A stretch of DNA of 64,000 bases from Maritimibacter alkaliphilus (lineage in GTDB: Bacteria; Pseudomonadota; Alphaproteobacteria; Rhodobacterales; Rhodobacteraceae). This document shows, piece after piece, positions 9,114 through 17,063 of the stretch. A program made the translations under genes and the position numbers. Below the pieces are notes generated by a model, which had not been told where the DNA came from, searched no databases, and saw only the letters and a program-made list of their open reading frames with translations. The DNA lies in the NCBI RefSeq assembly GCF_019801605.1, contig NZ_JAHVIT010000005.1, forward strand, positions 62,001 through 126,000. Reading direction: 5' to 3'. The first letter of the stretch is position 1. Each line of letters starts with the position of its first letter.

Positions 9114-10586
9114 TCAGCCCCCCATCCGGTCTTCGATCCGGGCCACCACCTTGGCGGGCACCCGTTGCTGGCTCAGCTGCCCGAGGATGCGGGCCTTCAC
9201 GTCCTCCGGCATCCGGGGGTTGGCCTCGATCAGCTGGATCAGCCGGGCGCGCCGGTCATCTGTCAGTTCGATCAGCTCCGCATCGTCCACGGCGGCCTCC
9301 TGCCGGGGCTCCCGTCCCGCCGGATAGACCGGGCGCACGCGGATGCCCGCGCCCAGAAGCGGCGTGCGTTCGGCGACCACGGCGCGGCCTTCCAGCCCGT
9401 CGCCGCGCACGAGGATATCGTCGCCCTGCTGGCGCACCAGTTCGACCATGACCGGCTCCAGCCGCTCGTCGGAGCCCACGACCAGAACCTGACCGGCGGC
9501 ATTCATCGCCGTGGCCGGCAGCCGCACCACGTTGTCGAGCGGCGGCTCTTCGATGGCGACGGTCACGAAATCGCCGGGCTTGAGGCCGCGCGCCTGATCG
9601 AGACGGGCATAGAGCTGGCGGCCCGACTGGCCGGTCATCACCGCCGCGCTGTCGCGGCTGATCCGGCCCGTTGCCTGAAGCGCCACCCCGTAGACATCCA
9701 GCGTCACGGTCACCGGCAAGTCGCGCAGATCGCCGCTGGCATCCAGCAGCAGCGCGTATTGCGGGGTCGAGACCCGGAAGGCCACCTCCAGCGCGTCGCC
9801 GTCCACCAGCAGCGCCAGCTGTTCATTGCCCGAGACGAGGCCACCCTCGACGCCTGCCACCTCGCTGAGCGTGCCGTTGAAGGGAGCAGTAATCGTCAGG
9901 TCCTCGAGGTCCCGGGCGAGGTCGGCACGGGTGAGCCGCGCCCGGGCGAGGGAGGTATCCGCCTGATCCACCCGCGCCTCGGCCTGCGCCAGCGCCGAGC
10001 GGGACGAGAGCACCGACTGCCGGGCCGAGGAGGCGGCCAGTTCGGCCTCCTCCACCAGCGCGGCGGAGCCGACGCCCCGGTCGCGCAGGTCGCTCTGCCG
10101 GCGGAAGGCCGCGGCGCGCAGCTCGGCCTGTTCCTCGGCGGCGGTGAGCGTGTCGCGGGCGATCTCCAGCGCGCGCTCGGCGTCGCGACGCTCGGCCTCG
10201 GCATCCATCAGGTCTGCATCTGCGCGGTCCAGCGCGGCCTGCGCCGGGGCCGGGTCGAGCCGGGCCAGCACCTGCCCCGCGGTCACCGCCGCGCCATCCT
10301 CGAAATCCTCGGACAACTCCACCAGCCGCCCTGCAGCAGCAGCGCGGATCTGCAACTCGCGCCGGCTGGCGATGGCGCCGTAGGCCTCCATCACCGGGGC
10401 GATGCGTTCGCCCTGCGCGGGCACCACGTTGACTGTGAAAATCCGCTCCCGCGCCTGCGGGATGCGGGGTTCCTGGCTCATCCGGTCCTGCACCGCGTCC
10501 TTCACGAGGACACCGGCATAGAGCAGCCCCGCCAGGGTCAGGGCGAGGAGGAACAATCCAGTCAGGCTCTGGCGCAGGAAACGCAT
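9114..10586 (-). CDS. RND efflux periplasmic adaptor subunit (HlyD/MFP family)
   Basis: Membrane-fusion protein of 490 residues. An N-terminal TM anchor (about residues 8-28) is followed by a lipoyl half-motif, a long alpha-helical hairpin rich in Ala, Glu and Arg (about residues 110-215), the second lipoyl half (PFNGTLSEVAGVEGG), and beta-barrel domains. It bridges the RND pump to an outer-membrane channel. The C-terminus has an extra charged helical stretch (EDVKARILGQLSQQ). GAGGTGCC just before the ATG is a good ribosome site. It is the first gene of the pump operon. Confidence 0.93.
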   Translation of the reverse strand: MRFLRQSLTGLFLLALTLAGLLYAGVLVKDAVQDRMSQEPRIPQARERIFTVNVVPAQGERIAPVMEAYGAIASRRELQIRAAAAGRLVELSEDFEDGAAVTAGQVLARLDPAPAQAALDRADADLMDAEAERRDAERALEIARDTLTAAEEQAELRAAAFRRQSDLRDRGVGSAALVEEAELAASSARQSVLSSRSALAQAEARVDQADTSLARARLTRADLARDLEDLTITAPFNGTLSEVAGVEGGLVSGNEQLALLVDGDALEVAFRVSTPQYALLLDASGDLRDLPVTVTLDVYGVALQATGRISRDSAAVMTGQSGRQLYARLDQARGLKPGDFVTVAIEEPPLDNVVRLPATAMNAAGQVLVVGSDERLEPVMVELVRQQGDDILVRGDGLEGRAVVAERTPLLGAGIRVRPVYPAGREPRQEAAVDDAELIELTDDRRARLIQLIEANPRMPEDVKARILGQLSQQRVPAKVVARIEDRMGG

Positions 10587-10717
10587 GGCACCTCGGTCAG
10601 GTCTTGAAATGGCTTACGGCCGGAACGCCCGGCAGGATGAGTCAACAGGGCAACGTCGCTTTCGCCAAGCCACGTTCCCGTTACGATCTTGAGTATAGGG
10701 TCCTACGCAGGCCCCTG

Positions 10718-11251
10718 TCATTTCCGTCGCAGGTGTTCATCGAGACGGGGAAAAATCTCGACGAAGTTGCAGGGCTTGTGCCGATAGTCGAACTGGTGGA
10801 CGAGGATCTCGTCCCAGGCATCCTTGCAGGCGCCGGTGCTGCCAGGCAGCGCGAAGAGATAGGTCCCGCCCGCCACGCCGCCGGTGGCCCGGCTCTGCAC
10901 CGCGGAGGTGCCGATCTTCTTCATGGAGACGATGGTGAAGACCGTGGCGAAGGCCTCGATCTCCTTCTCGTAGACATCGCGGTGCGCCTCGACGGTGACA
11001 TCACGGCCGGTCAGCCCGGTGCCGCCGGTGGAGAGGATCACGTCGATCTCCTTGTCGGAGATCCAGGTACGCAGCTGATCGGCGATGGCGGCGCGGTCGT
11101 CGCGCAGGATCGTCCGGGCCGCGAGGTGATGGCCCGCCGCCTCGATCCGCGCCACCAGCGTGTCGCCCGAGCGGTCGTCGGCCAGCGAGCGGGTGTCGGA
11201 GACGGTCAGAACCGCGATCCGGACGGGGATGAAGGGTTTTTCCTCGGCCAT
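10718..11251 (-). CDS. moaB: Molybdenum cofactor biosynthesis protein B
   Basis: A 177-residue MoaB/MogA-fold protein. Signatures are LTVSDTRSLADDRSGD at the start and the pterin-binding stretch LSTGGTGLTGRDVT in the middle, then ALPGSTGACKDAW. MoaB-type proteins act in molybdopterin adenylylation or are MogA-like. It is transcribed from the same strand as the upstream uracil-DNA glycosylase gene and the downstream RND operon, but gaps of about 130-165 bp separate them, so an operon is uncertain. Confidence 0.93.
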   Translation of the reverse strand: MAEEKPFIPVRIAVLTVSDTRSLADDRSGDTLVARIEAAGHHLAARTILRDDRAAIADQLRTWISDKEIDVILSTGGTGLTGRDVTVEAHRDVYEKEIEAFATVFTIVSMKKIGTSAVQSRATGGVAGGTYLFALPGSTGACKDAWDEILVHQFDYRHKPCNFVEIFPRLDEHLRRK

Positions 11252-11377
11252 GGGCCTCTCCTTGAGCAGGTCGTCGATCTGGTTTCGGTATCGTGTCTGG
11301 CTGGTCCCGCAAAATGGGCCCCGGACAGCTGCCCGGAACGGGGCGGGCGGGGCGCCGGGCGTCGGAGGCGCGCCGCT

Positions 11378-11427
11378 CAGGCCCCCATTTCAGGCCCCAA
11401 TTTCAGGCTCCCATTTCAGGCCCCGTT
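11378..11427. repeat. 13-bp tandem repeat at 3' end of the glycosylase gene
   Basis: Nearly four copies of a 13-bp unit (consensus CAGGCCCCCATTT) start at 11378, 11391, 11404 and 11417. The repeat runs across the stop codon of the uracil-DNA glycosylase-like gene (stop at 11416-11418), so its last copy lies inside the coding end. This looks like replication slippage. Confidence 0.85.
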
Positions 11428-12213
11428 CAGCCGGGCACGGATCGCCAGCAGGTCGGCCCAGGCCTCGCGCTTGGCCAGCGGCTGGCGGAGCAGGTAGGCG
11501 GGATGGGTCATGGGCATGGCGGGGCGGCCATAGGCCTCGGCCCAGTGACCGCGCAGCTTGAGGATGCCGCGCTGCCCCAGCCCGGCCTGGCAGGAGGTAT
11601 TGCCCATCAGGATCAGCACGTCCGGCTTCACCAGCGCCACGTGGCGCTGGATGAAGGGCAGCATCATCGCGATTTCCTTTGGCTCGGGATCGCGGTTCTG
11701 CGGCGGACGCCAGGGCACCACGTTGGTGATGTAGACCGCCTTGGCCGGGTCGTCGGAGCGGCGGTCCATGCCGATCGCGCCCAGCATCCGGTCCAGCAGC
11801 TGGCCCGCGCGGCCGACGAAGGGCTTGCCCTCGCGGTCCTCGTCGCGGCCCGGGGCCTCGCCGATGATCATCAGTTTCGCGCCCGGGTGGCCGTCGCTGA
11901 AGACCAGCGACTTGGCCCCCTGCTTGAGCGCGCAATGTTCATAGCCCGCCAGCGCCGCCTGCAACGCCTCGAGGCTGCCGCACTGCTGGGCCGCATGGCG
12001 GGCGATCTCCACCGCGTCGGGTTCGGCCCGGTTGACGGGAGGCGGCGGCGCGACGGGGCGGCCGTCCTTCGTCTTGGGGGCCACGGCGGCGGGCTCGGCC
12101 TTGGGCAGCTCGAAGCGGTTCACCGGCGCATCGAGGATCGCCTCGGTCGCGCCGAGTTCCACCTGCCATTCCAGCAGGGCCTTTGCCATGTGCCAATCGA
12201 GTGCCGAATCCAT
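11416..12213 (-). CDS. Uracil-DNA glycosylase-like protein (family 4/5 fold)
   Basis: A 265-residue protein of the uracil-DNA glycosylase superfamily, related to the SPO1 polymerase-associated/type 4 group. It excises uracil from DNA if active. Motif A is GEAPGRDEDREG (118-129) with KPFVGRAGQLL, motif B is the HPAYLL stretch (237-242), and NVVPWRPP is the middle signature. There is a Pro/Ala-rich N-terminal 90 residues. Only three Cys are present (78, 94, 208). The CxxC and KCRPP cysteines that bind the Fe-S cluster in canonical type 4 enzymes are not found. Start ATG 12213 was chosen because upstream codons look non-coding. Confidence 0.85.
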   Translation of the reverse strand: MDSALDWHMAKALLEWQVELGATEAILDAPVNRFELPKAEPAAVAPKTKDGRPVAPPPPVNRAEPDAVEIARHAAQQCGSLEALQAALAGYEHCALKQGAKSLVFSDGHPGAKLMIIGEAPGRDEDREGKPFVGRAGQLLDRMLGAIGMDRRSDDPAKAVYITNVVPWRPPQNRDPEPKEIAMMLPFIQRHVALVKPDVLILMGNTSCQAGLGQRGILKLRGHWAEAYGRPAMPMTHPAYLLRQPLAKREAWADLLAIRARLNGA

Positions 12214-12279
12214 GACGGTCAAACTATCGTGCCTTGGCCGGGGTTTGAATGCTCGTTGTTGGGGCACGCTTCGGGCGCG

Positions 12280-12348
12280 CAGGGGGCTGTCTGCCCCCGG
12301 CCCCTGTGGGGCCACCCCCCGAGGATACTTGGGGCAAGAAAATGAAGC
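12280..12348 (-). repeat. Stop-adjacent palindromic element, copy 1
   Basis: Read from the meaB stop outward, it has a CTTCATTTTC stretch, AAGTATCCTCGGGGGG, a small GC hairpin, and the hairpin GGGGGCAGACAGCCCCC. Related copies lie after other genes at 35132-35203 and 61330-61397. Each begins within about 10 nt of a stop codon with the same polarity. Confidence 0.75.
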
Positions 12349-12351
12349 GCG

Positions 12352-13329
12352 TCACGCGCGGCGCAGCCAGTGCAGCATCTCCTCGGCGCCCCGGGCGGGA
12401 GTGAGGCCGCCGGTGCCGACCTCCGCCGCGAGATCGGCCATCCGAGTGCGGGCCTCGGGCGTGTCGAGCTGGGACAGCAGCGCGTTGCGCACGTCCTCTC
12501 GGAACCAGTAGCGCGCCTGCGCCGCACGCATGCCATCGAAATGGCCGCTCTCGCGGCGCCATGCGGTGAGGGCCTGCATCTCGTCCCAGGCGGTCTGGAG
12601 GCCGGTTTCCTCCATGGCGGAGACCATCATCGCCTTGGGAAAGCCCTGCGGATCCTGCGGACGCTTGCGCAGCAGGCGCAGGGCCCCGGCGTAGTCCGAA
12701 CAGGTGCGGGTGGCGACCGGCTTGAGATCGCCGTCGGCCTTGTTCACGAGGATGATGTCGGCCATCTCCATGATCCCGCGCTTGACGCCCTGCAGTTCGT
12801 CCCCGCCCGCGGGGGCCAGCAGCAGGATGAAGAGATCGGCCATCTCGGCCACCACGGTTTCGGACTGGCCGACGCCCACCGTCTCGATCAGCACGACATC
12901 AAAGCCCGCCGCCTCGCAGATCGCCACCGCCTCGCGACTCCGGCGCGCCACGCCGCCGAGCTGGGTCTGGCTGGGCGAGGGGCGGATGAAGGCATTCGGA
13001 TCGCGCGAGAGCCGTTCCATCCGGGTCTTGTCACCGAGGATCGAGCCCCCGGAGCGGGCCGACGACGGGTCCACCGCCAGCACGGCGACGCGCAGGCCCT
13101 GCGCCGTCAGCATCATGCCGAAGCTTTCGATGAAGGTGGACTTGCCCACGCCCGGCGTGCCGGAGAGCCCGATGCGCAGCGCCTGCCGGCCCGAGCCCGC
13201 AAGACGTTCGATCAGCGCGACGGCCTGCTCCCGATGGTCCTTGCGGGCGCTTTCCACCAGGGTGATCGCCCGGCTCAGGGCCCGGCGGTCGCCCGCGATC
13301 ACCTGTTCCGCCATCTGTTCCGTGTTCAC
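12352..13329 (-). CDS. meaB: Methylmalonyl-CoA mutase-associated GTPase MeaB
   Basis: P-loop GTPase of the SIMIBI class (MeaB/ArgK), 325 residues, that guards and reloads adenosylcobalamin in methylmalonyl-CoA or ethylmalonyl-CoA mutase. It shows the Walker A motif GTPGVGKST, switch and Walker B region [21 protein letters not shown], and the base-recognition motif NKAD. The GTG at 13329 is preferred as start because GGGGGAG lies 6 nt upstream; an ATG at 13314 is the alternative. No mutase gene is in the window. A perfect 16-bp palindrome (13344-13359) sits just before the ribosome site. Confidence 0.93.
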   Translation of the reverse strand: MNTEQMAEQVIAGDRRALSRAITLVESARKDHREQAVALIERLAGSGRQALRIGLSGTPGVGKSTFIESFGMMLTAQGLRVAVLAVDPSSARSGGSILGDKTRMERLSRDPNAFIRPSPSQTQLGGVARRSREAVAICEAAGFDVVLIETVGVGQSETVVAEMADLFILLLAPAGGDELQGVKRGIMEMADIILVNKADGDLKPVATRTCSDYAGALRLLRKRPQDPQGFPKAMMVSAMEETGLQTAWDEMQALTAWRRESGHFDGMRAAQARYWFREDVRNALLSQLDTPEARTRMADLAAEVGTGGLTPARGAEEMLHWLRRA

Positions 13330-13636
13330 CAGCCGCTCCCCCGGGAGGCCCGGGCCTCCGCTCCATCCTGTGCCGCTCCGCAATATCGTCTTTTGCGCCG
13401 TGGCGAAACCGCAAGCGCCGCCTTGCGTCGCTCTGCCCCGGCAGGCGGGGCCAGGCGGCCGGGCATGGACGGGCGCGGGAGTGCCCCCGGGGCAGCGCGA
13501 CAGGGTCAGGACGGGCGCCCGCAATACCCCGGATAAGGAAGTATTATGCAAGGCTGGCTTGATCCGCTGCCGCGCTTTGCTTACGCCCGGTGCATCGGCC
13601 CGCGCGACAAGGGCCCCCTCAACCACAGGACAGAGT
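13330..13636. other. Divergent intergenic region, meaB / SSADH
   Basis: About 300 bp between divergent genes, holding promoters for both sides. It contains the perfect palindrome GGAGGCCCGGGCCTCC (13344-13359) in the meaB leader. GATAAGGAAGTATTATG near 13531-13547 is the only AT-rich patch and could include a -10 element for the downstream dehydrogenase. I see no convincing small gene. Confidence 0.4.
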
Positions 13637-15073
13637 ATGACGACCTATCCCGACACCCGGCTTTTCATCGACGGCACCTGGTGCGACGGGGCCGAAGGCC
13701 TGCGGATCGACGTGGTGGACCCCGCCACGGAGGAGGTCATCGGCCAGGTGGCCCACGCCACCAAGCCCGACATGGACCGCGCCCTCGCCTCGGTCGCGAA
13801 CGGCTTCGAGATCTGGCGCGTGACGCCCGCGATGGAGCGGTCCAAGCTGATGCGCCGCGCCGCCGACCTGATGCGCGAGCGCGCCGATGCCATCGCCACC
13901 ATGATGACCGCCGAGCAGGGCAAGCCCCTGCCCCAGTCGAAACTGGAAGTCGTCATGGCCGCCGACACCATCGACTGGTTCGCCGAAGAGGCGCGCCGCA
14001 CCTACGGCCAGGTGATCCCCGCCCGCGCCCCGGGCGTGCTGAACATGACCCATAAGGTGCCGGTCGGACCTGTGGCCGCCTTCACGCCCTGGAACTTCCC
14101 GATCAACCAGGTGGTGCGCAAGCTCTCCGCCGCGCTCGCGGCGGGTTGCTCGATCATCGTGAAGGCCCCGGAAGAGACCCCCGCCTCCCCCGCCGAGCTG
14201 ATCCGCTGCTTTGCCGATGCGGGCGTGCCCGCGGGCGTGGTGAACCTGCTCTACGGTGTTCCGGCGGAGATCTCGGAGTACCTGATCCCGCATCCGACCA
14301 TCAAGAAGATCTCCTTCACCGGCTCCACCCCCGTGGGCAAGCAACTGGCCGCCCTCGCCGGGCTGCACATGAAGCGTGCCACGATGGAACTGGGCGGCCA
14401 TGCGCCGGTGCTGATCTTCGATGACGCGGACATCGACAAGGCGCTCTCGCTCATGGTGGCGCACAAGTTCCGCAACGCGGGGCAGGTCTGCGTCTCTCCC
14501 ACGCGCTTCCTCGTGCAGGACGGCGTCGCCGACCGCTTCACCGAGGGCTTCGCCGAGGCTGCGGCCAAGGTGAAGGTCGGCGCCGGCACCGAAGAGGGTG
14601 TCGACATGGGCCCGCTGGCCAACAGCCGCCGCATCCCCGCGCTGCAGGAGCTGATCGGCGATGCCGTGGATCAGGGCGGCCGTCTGCTGACCGGCGGCAA
14701 GCGGATCGGCAACAAGGGCTGGTTCTTCGAGCCCACGGTTGTCGCGGACGTGCCGACCTCGGCCCGGATCATGAACGAGGAGCCCTTCGGCCCCGTCGCC
14801 GTGATCAACCGCTTCTCGGACCCGGAAGAGGCCTACACCGAGGCAAACCGCCTGCCCTTCGGCCTCGCCTCCTATGCCTTCACCACCAACTCCACCACCG
14901 CCGACCAGCTGCGCTCGCGCGTGGCGGCGGGGATGATGACGGTGAACCACCTCGGCCTCGGCATCCCCGAGGTGCCCTTCGGCGGCATCCTCGACAGCGG
15001 CTACGGCACCGAGGGCGGTTCGGAAGCGATCGAAGCCTACCTCGACACCCGCTTCTTCACCCAGGCGGGCTGA
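13637..15073 (+). CDS. NAD-dependent succinate-semialdehyde dehydrogenase family protein
   Basis: Aldehyde dehydrogenase of 478 residues, closest in pattern to the NAD-dependent succinate-semialdehyde dehydrogenases (GabD/Sad type), which form succinate in GABA breakdown. Key features are TPWNFP (Rossmann region), SFTGSTPVG, the catalytic Glu in MELGGHAP and the catalytic Cys in [18 protein letters not shown] and the C-terminal [13 protein letters not shown] are also typical. AGGACAG precedes the ATG. No GABA transaminase is adjacent, so the exact aldehyde is not certain. Confidence 0.88.
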   Translation: MTTYPDTRLFIDGTWCDGAEGLRIDVVDPATEEVIGQVAHATKPDMDRALASVANGFEIWRVTPAMERSKLMRRAADLMRERADAIATMMTAEQGKPLPQSKLEVVMAADTIDWFAEEARRTYGQVIPARAPGVLNMTHKVPVGPVAAFTPWNFPINQVVRKLSAALAAGCSIIVKAPEETPASPAELIRCFADAGVPAGVVNLLYGVPAEISEYLIPHPTIKKISFTGSTPVGKQLAALAGLHMKRATMELGGHAPVLIFDDADIDKALSLMVAHKFRNAGQVCVSPTRFLVQDGVADRFTEGFAEAAAKVKVGAGTEEGVDMGPLANSRRIPALQELIGDAVDQGGRLLTGGKRIGNKGWFFEPTVVADVPTSARIMNEEPFGPVAVINRFSDPEEAYTEANRLPFGLASYAFTTNSTTADQLRSRVAAGMMTVNHLGLGIPEVPFGGILDSGYGTEGGSEAIEAYLDTRFFTQAG

Positions 15074-15116
15074 CCCGGACGCGGCCATCGGGCCGCAGGA
15101 TGGATGCAACACGCGG

Positions 15117-15148
15117 AAAGGGGCGCGCCGGCAGGCGGCGCCCCTTTT
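15117..15148 (+). terminator. Rho-independent terminator after the aldehyde dehydrogenase
   Basis: AAAGGGGCGC pairs with GCGCCCCTTT across an 11-nt GC-rich loop, ending in TTTT. It lies 44 bp after the stop codon. Confidence 0.8.
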
Positions 15149-15528
15149 CTCTTGGCCGGGACCTGCCCTGAGGGGGGGCGAAACGCAGCCCGGACCACAG
15201 GCCCCCGGCCCGCTGCCCGAGCGGCAGGCCCGGACCCGGGCCCTGCCTTGAACCGGTCCGCTACCCCGACCCCGAATACGGCCTCACGCCCGCCTCGGGC
15301 GGACATCGCGCTCCGGCGATCCGCCGGCTTCTGCCCTCGCCTCCCGCGTTCTGCGCCCTCGCAGCCGCCGGTCCGCCGGACCGGACGCCCCGCCTGCTCG
15401 CCGCTTGACACCGCCCGGCGGAGCAGGTCCCCTGCCCGGCGAGACAGCGCCGCGCATCTGCCCGAGACATCTGCCCGAGACAGGCGTCGGCCCCCGCAGG
15501 ATGGAGACGACCGCCGGATGAGCGCAGG
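15149..15528. other. Non-coding GC-rich spacer
   Basis: About 380 bp between the terminator and the CofD-like gene. The open frames across it are low in information and rich in Pro, Arg and Ala, with no recognisable domain. I see no clear promoter or RNA. The stretch ACATCTGCCCGAGAC is repeated nearly in tandem close to 15468-15482. Confidence 0.4.
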
Positions 15529-16710
15529 ATGACAGACCTCCGGATCGAGCGTCAGGTCCCGGTGCCCGACGACCTGCGCGTCGCCCGGGCCCGCAGCGCG
15601 CCGCACCTTGGCCCGCGGGTGCTTTTCTTCAGTGGCGGCAGCGCGCTCAACGGGATCTCGCGGCAGCTCAAGACCTACACGTTCAACTCCGTGCACCTGA
15701 TCACGCCCTTCGACAGCGGCGGCAGTTCGCAGGTCCTGCGCGAGGCCTTCGGCATGCCCGCCGTCGGCGACCTGCGCAGCCGGCTGATGGCCCTCGCCGA
15801 CGAGACCGTGCTGGGCCAGCCGGACATCTACGCGCTCTTCAGCTATCGCCTGTCGCAGGAGGCCGCGCCCGATGCGCTGCGGGCGGAGGTGGCGCAGATC
15901 GCCGCCGGCACACACCCGCTGGCCGTCGCCGTGCCGCAGCCCATGGGCGCGCTGATCCAGACGCTGCTCGGGCATTTCCTCGAGGCGGCCCCGGCCAGCT
16001 TCGACTACCGCAATGCCAGCATCGGCAACCTGATCCTTGCCGGGGGCTACCTCAGCCACGGGCGCAAGCTGGAACCGGTGCTGTTCCTGATGTCCAAGAT
16101 GGTGGACGTGCGCGGCACGGTCCGCTCCGTGGTGGACGAGACGCTGCAACTGGGTGTCGAGCTCGCCGACGGGCGGCGGGTGATCGGCCAGCGGCTGATC
16201 AGCGGCAAGGAGGCGCCGCCGCTCGACAGGCCGATCCGGCGCTGCTTCCTCAGCGATGGCGCGGGCGAAATCGCGCCCGGCCTGATCCCCCTGCCTGAGC
16301 GCAACCGCAGGCTCATCGCCCGGGCCGACGTGATCTGTTTTCCGCCCGGCAGCCTCTATTCCAGCGTCATCGCCAACCTTCTGCCCTCCGGGGTCGGGCG
16401 GGCGATCGCGGCCCGTCCCGTGCCGAAAGTCTACCTGCCCAGCCTCGGCCCCGATCCGGAGGCGCTTGGCCATGACCTCGCCGCGCAGGTGGGGGCGCTC
16501 CTCGCACCGCTGCGGGCGGATACCGGCGCGGGCCCGGCGACGGCCGATCTGATCACCCATGTGCTCTGCGACAGCTCAACCTCCGAAACGGACTGCGCCG
16601 CCGTCACGGAGCGCCACGGCATCCCCTGTCACCGGATGGCGCTGAAACAGGACAGCGCGCCGAAGTACGACCCGGTGAAAGTGGCCGAGGCGCTGGTCTC
16701 GCTCGGCTAG
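15529..16710 (+). CDS. CofD-like (2-phospho-L-lactate transferase-related) protein
   Basis: A 393-residue member of the CofD/YvcK superfamily, similar to the CofD-related protein of the so-called GAK gene system. The N-terminal signature VLFFSGGSALNG followed by a SGGSSQVLR stretch forms the expected phosphate/nucleotide loop. Later features are NASIGNLILAG and CFPPGSLYSSVIANLL. F420 biosynthesis partners (cofC, cofE, cofG/H) are absent around it, and no GAK partners (ATP-grasp, HprK-related kinase) are visible, so it stands alone. The function is unknown; a role in F420 is not supported. The first 28 residues are an extension before the fold. Confidence 0.8.
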   Translation: MTDLRIERQVPVPDDLRVARARSAPHLGPRVLFFSGGSALNGISRQLKTYTFNSVHLITPFDSGGSSQVLREAFGMPAVGDLRSRLMALADETVLGQPDIYALFSYRLSQEAAPDALRAEVAQIAAGTHPLAVAVPQPMGALIQTLLGHFLEAAPASFDYRNASIGNLILAGGYLSHGRKLEPVLFLMSKMVDVRGTVRSVVDETLQLGVELADGRRVIGQRLISGKEAPPLDRPIRRCFLSDGAGEIAPGLIPLPERNRRLIARADVICFPPGSLYSSVIANLLPSGVGRAIAARPVPKVYLPSLGPDPEALGHDLAAQVGALLAPLRADTGAGPATADLITHVLCDSSTSETDCAAVTERHGIPCHRMALKQDSAPKYDPVKVAEALVSLG

Positions 16711-16759
16711 GACCGGCGGGGACGCTGCGGTGCCGAGGGGATGATCCGGAGCGAGAAGC

Positions 16760-16836
16760 TGGTGACCCCGACAGGATTCGAACCTGTAACCTGCCCCTTA
16801 GGAGGGGGCTGCTCTATCCAGTTGAGCCACGGGGCC
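16760..16836 (-). tRNA. tRNA-Arg (anticodon CCU)
   Basis: The minus strand folds as a complete cloverleaf. The acceptor stem GGCCCCG pairs with CGGGGTC. The D arm has GCTC/GAGC. The anticodon stem GCCCC/GGGGC carries the loop CTCCTAA, giving anticodon CCT. The T arm is ACAGG-TTCGAAT-CCTGT. Discriminator A is followed by an encoded CCA (16760-16762). It reads AGG codons and is 77 nt with the CCA. Confidence 0.96.
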
Positions 16837-17063
16837 AGCGCGCTCCGCCTAGCAAATCCCTTGGCGGATGTCTCGCGACGATTGGGAGAACCGGGCATTT
16901 TTTGCCCCGGACCGCCAAAGTTCTCCGAGATAGGAAAAATGCGCGACACTTAATCGGGGGCCTGGATCGGTGTTTTCGCCTTGCTTAAGCGCACAGAAAG
17001 ATCCCCCCGCCAACACTCTGCAGGACCGCCGGCACGGGCCGGAGCAATGCAGGGGATCACAGG

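Noticed and set aside
5604-10607. A 5-kb open frame on the plus strand opposite the RND pump
   Set aside because: It is antisense to two well-supported efflux genes and its protein is low complexity (His, Arg, Gln rich) with no family pattern.
16707-16949. Small proteins over the tRNA region
   Set aside because: They are translations of tRNA-Arg(CCU), a common false gene; the cloverleaf explains the bases.
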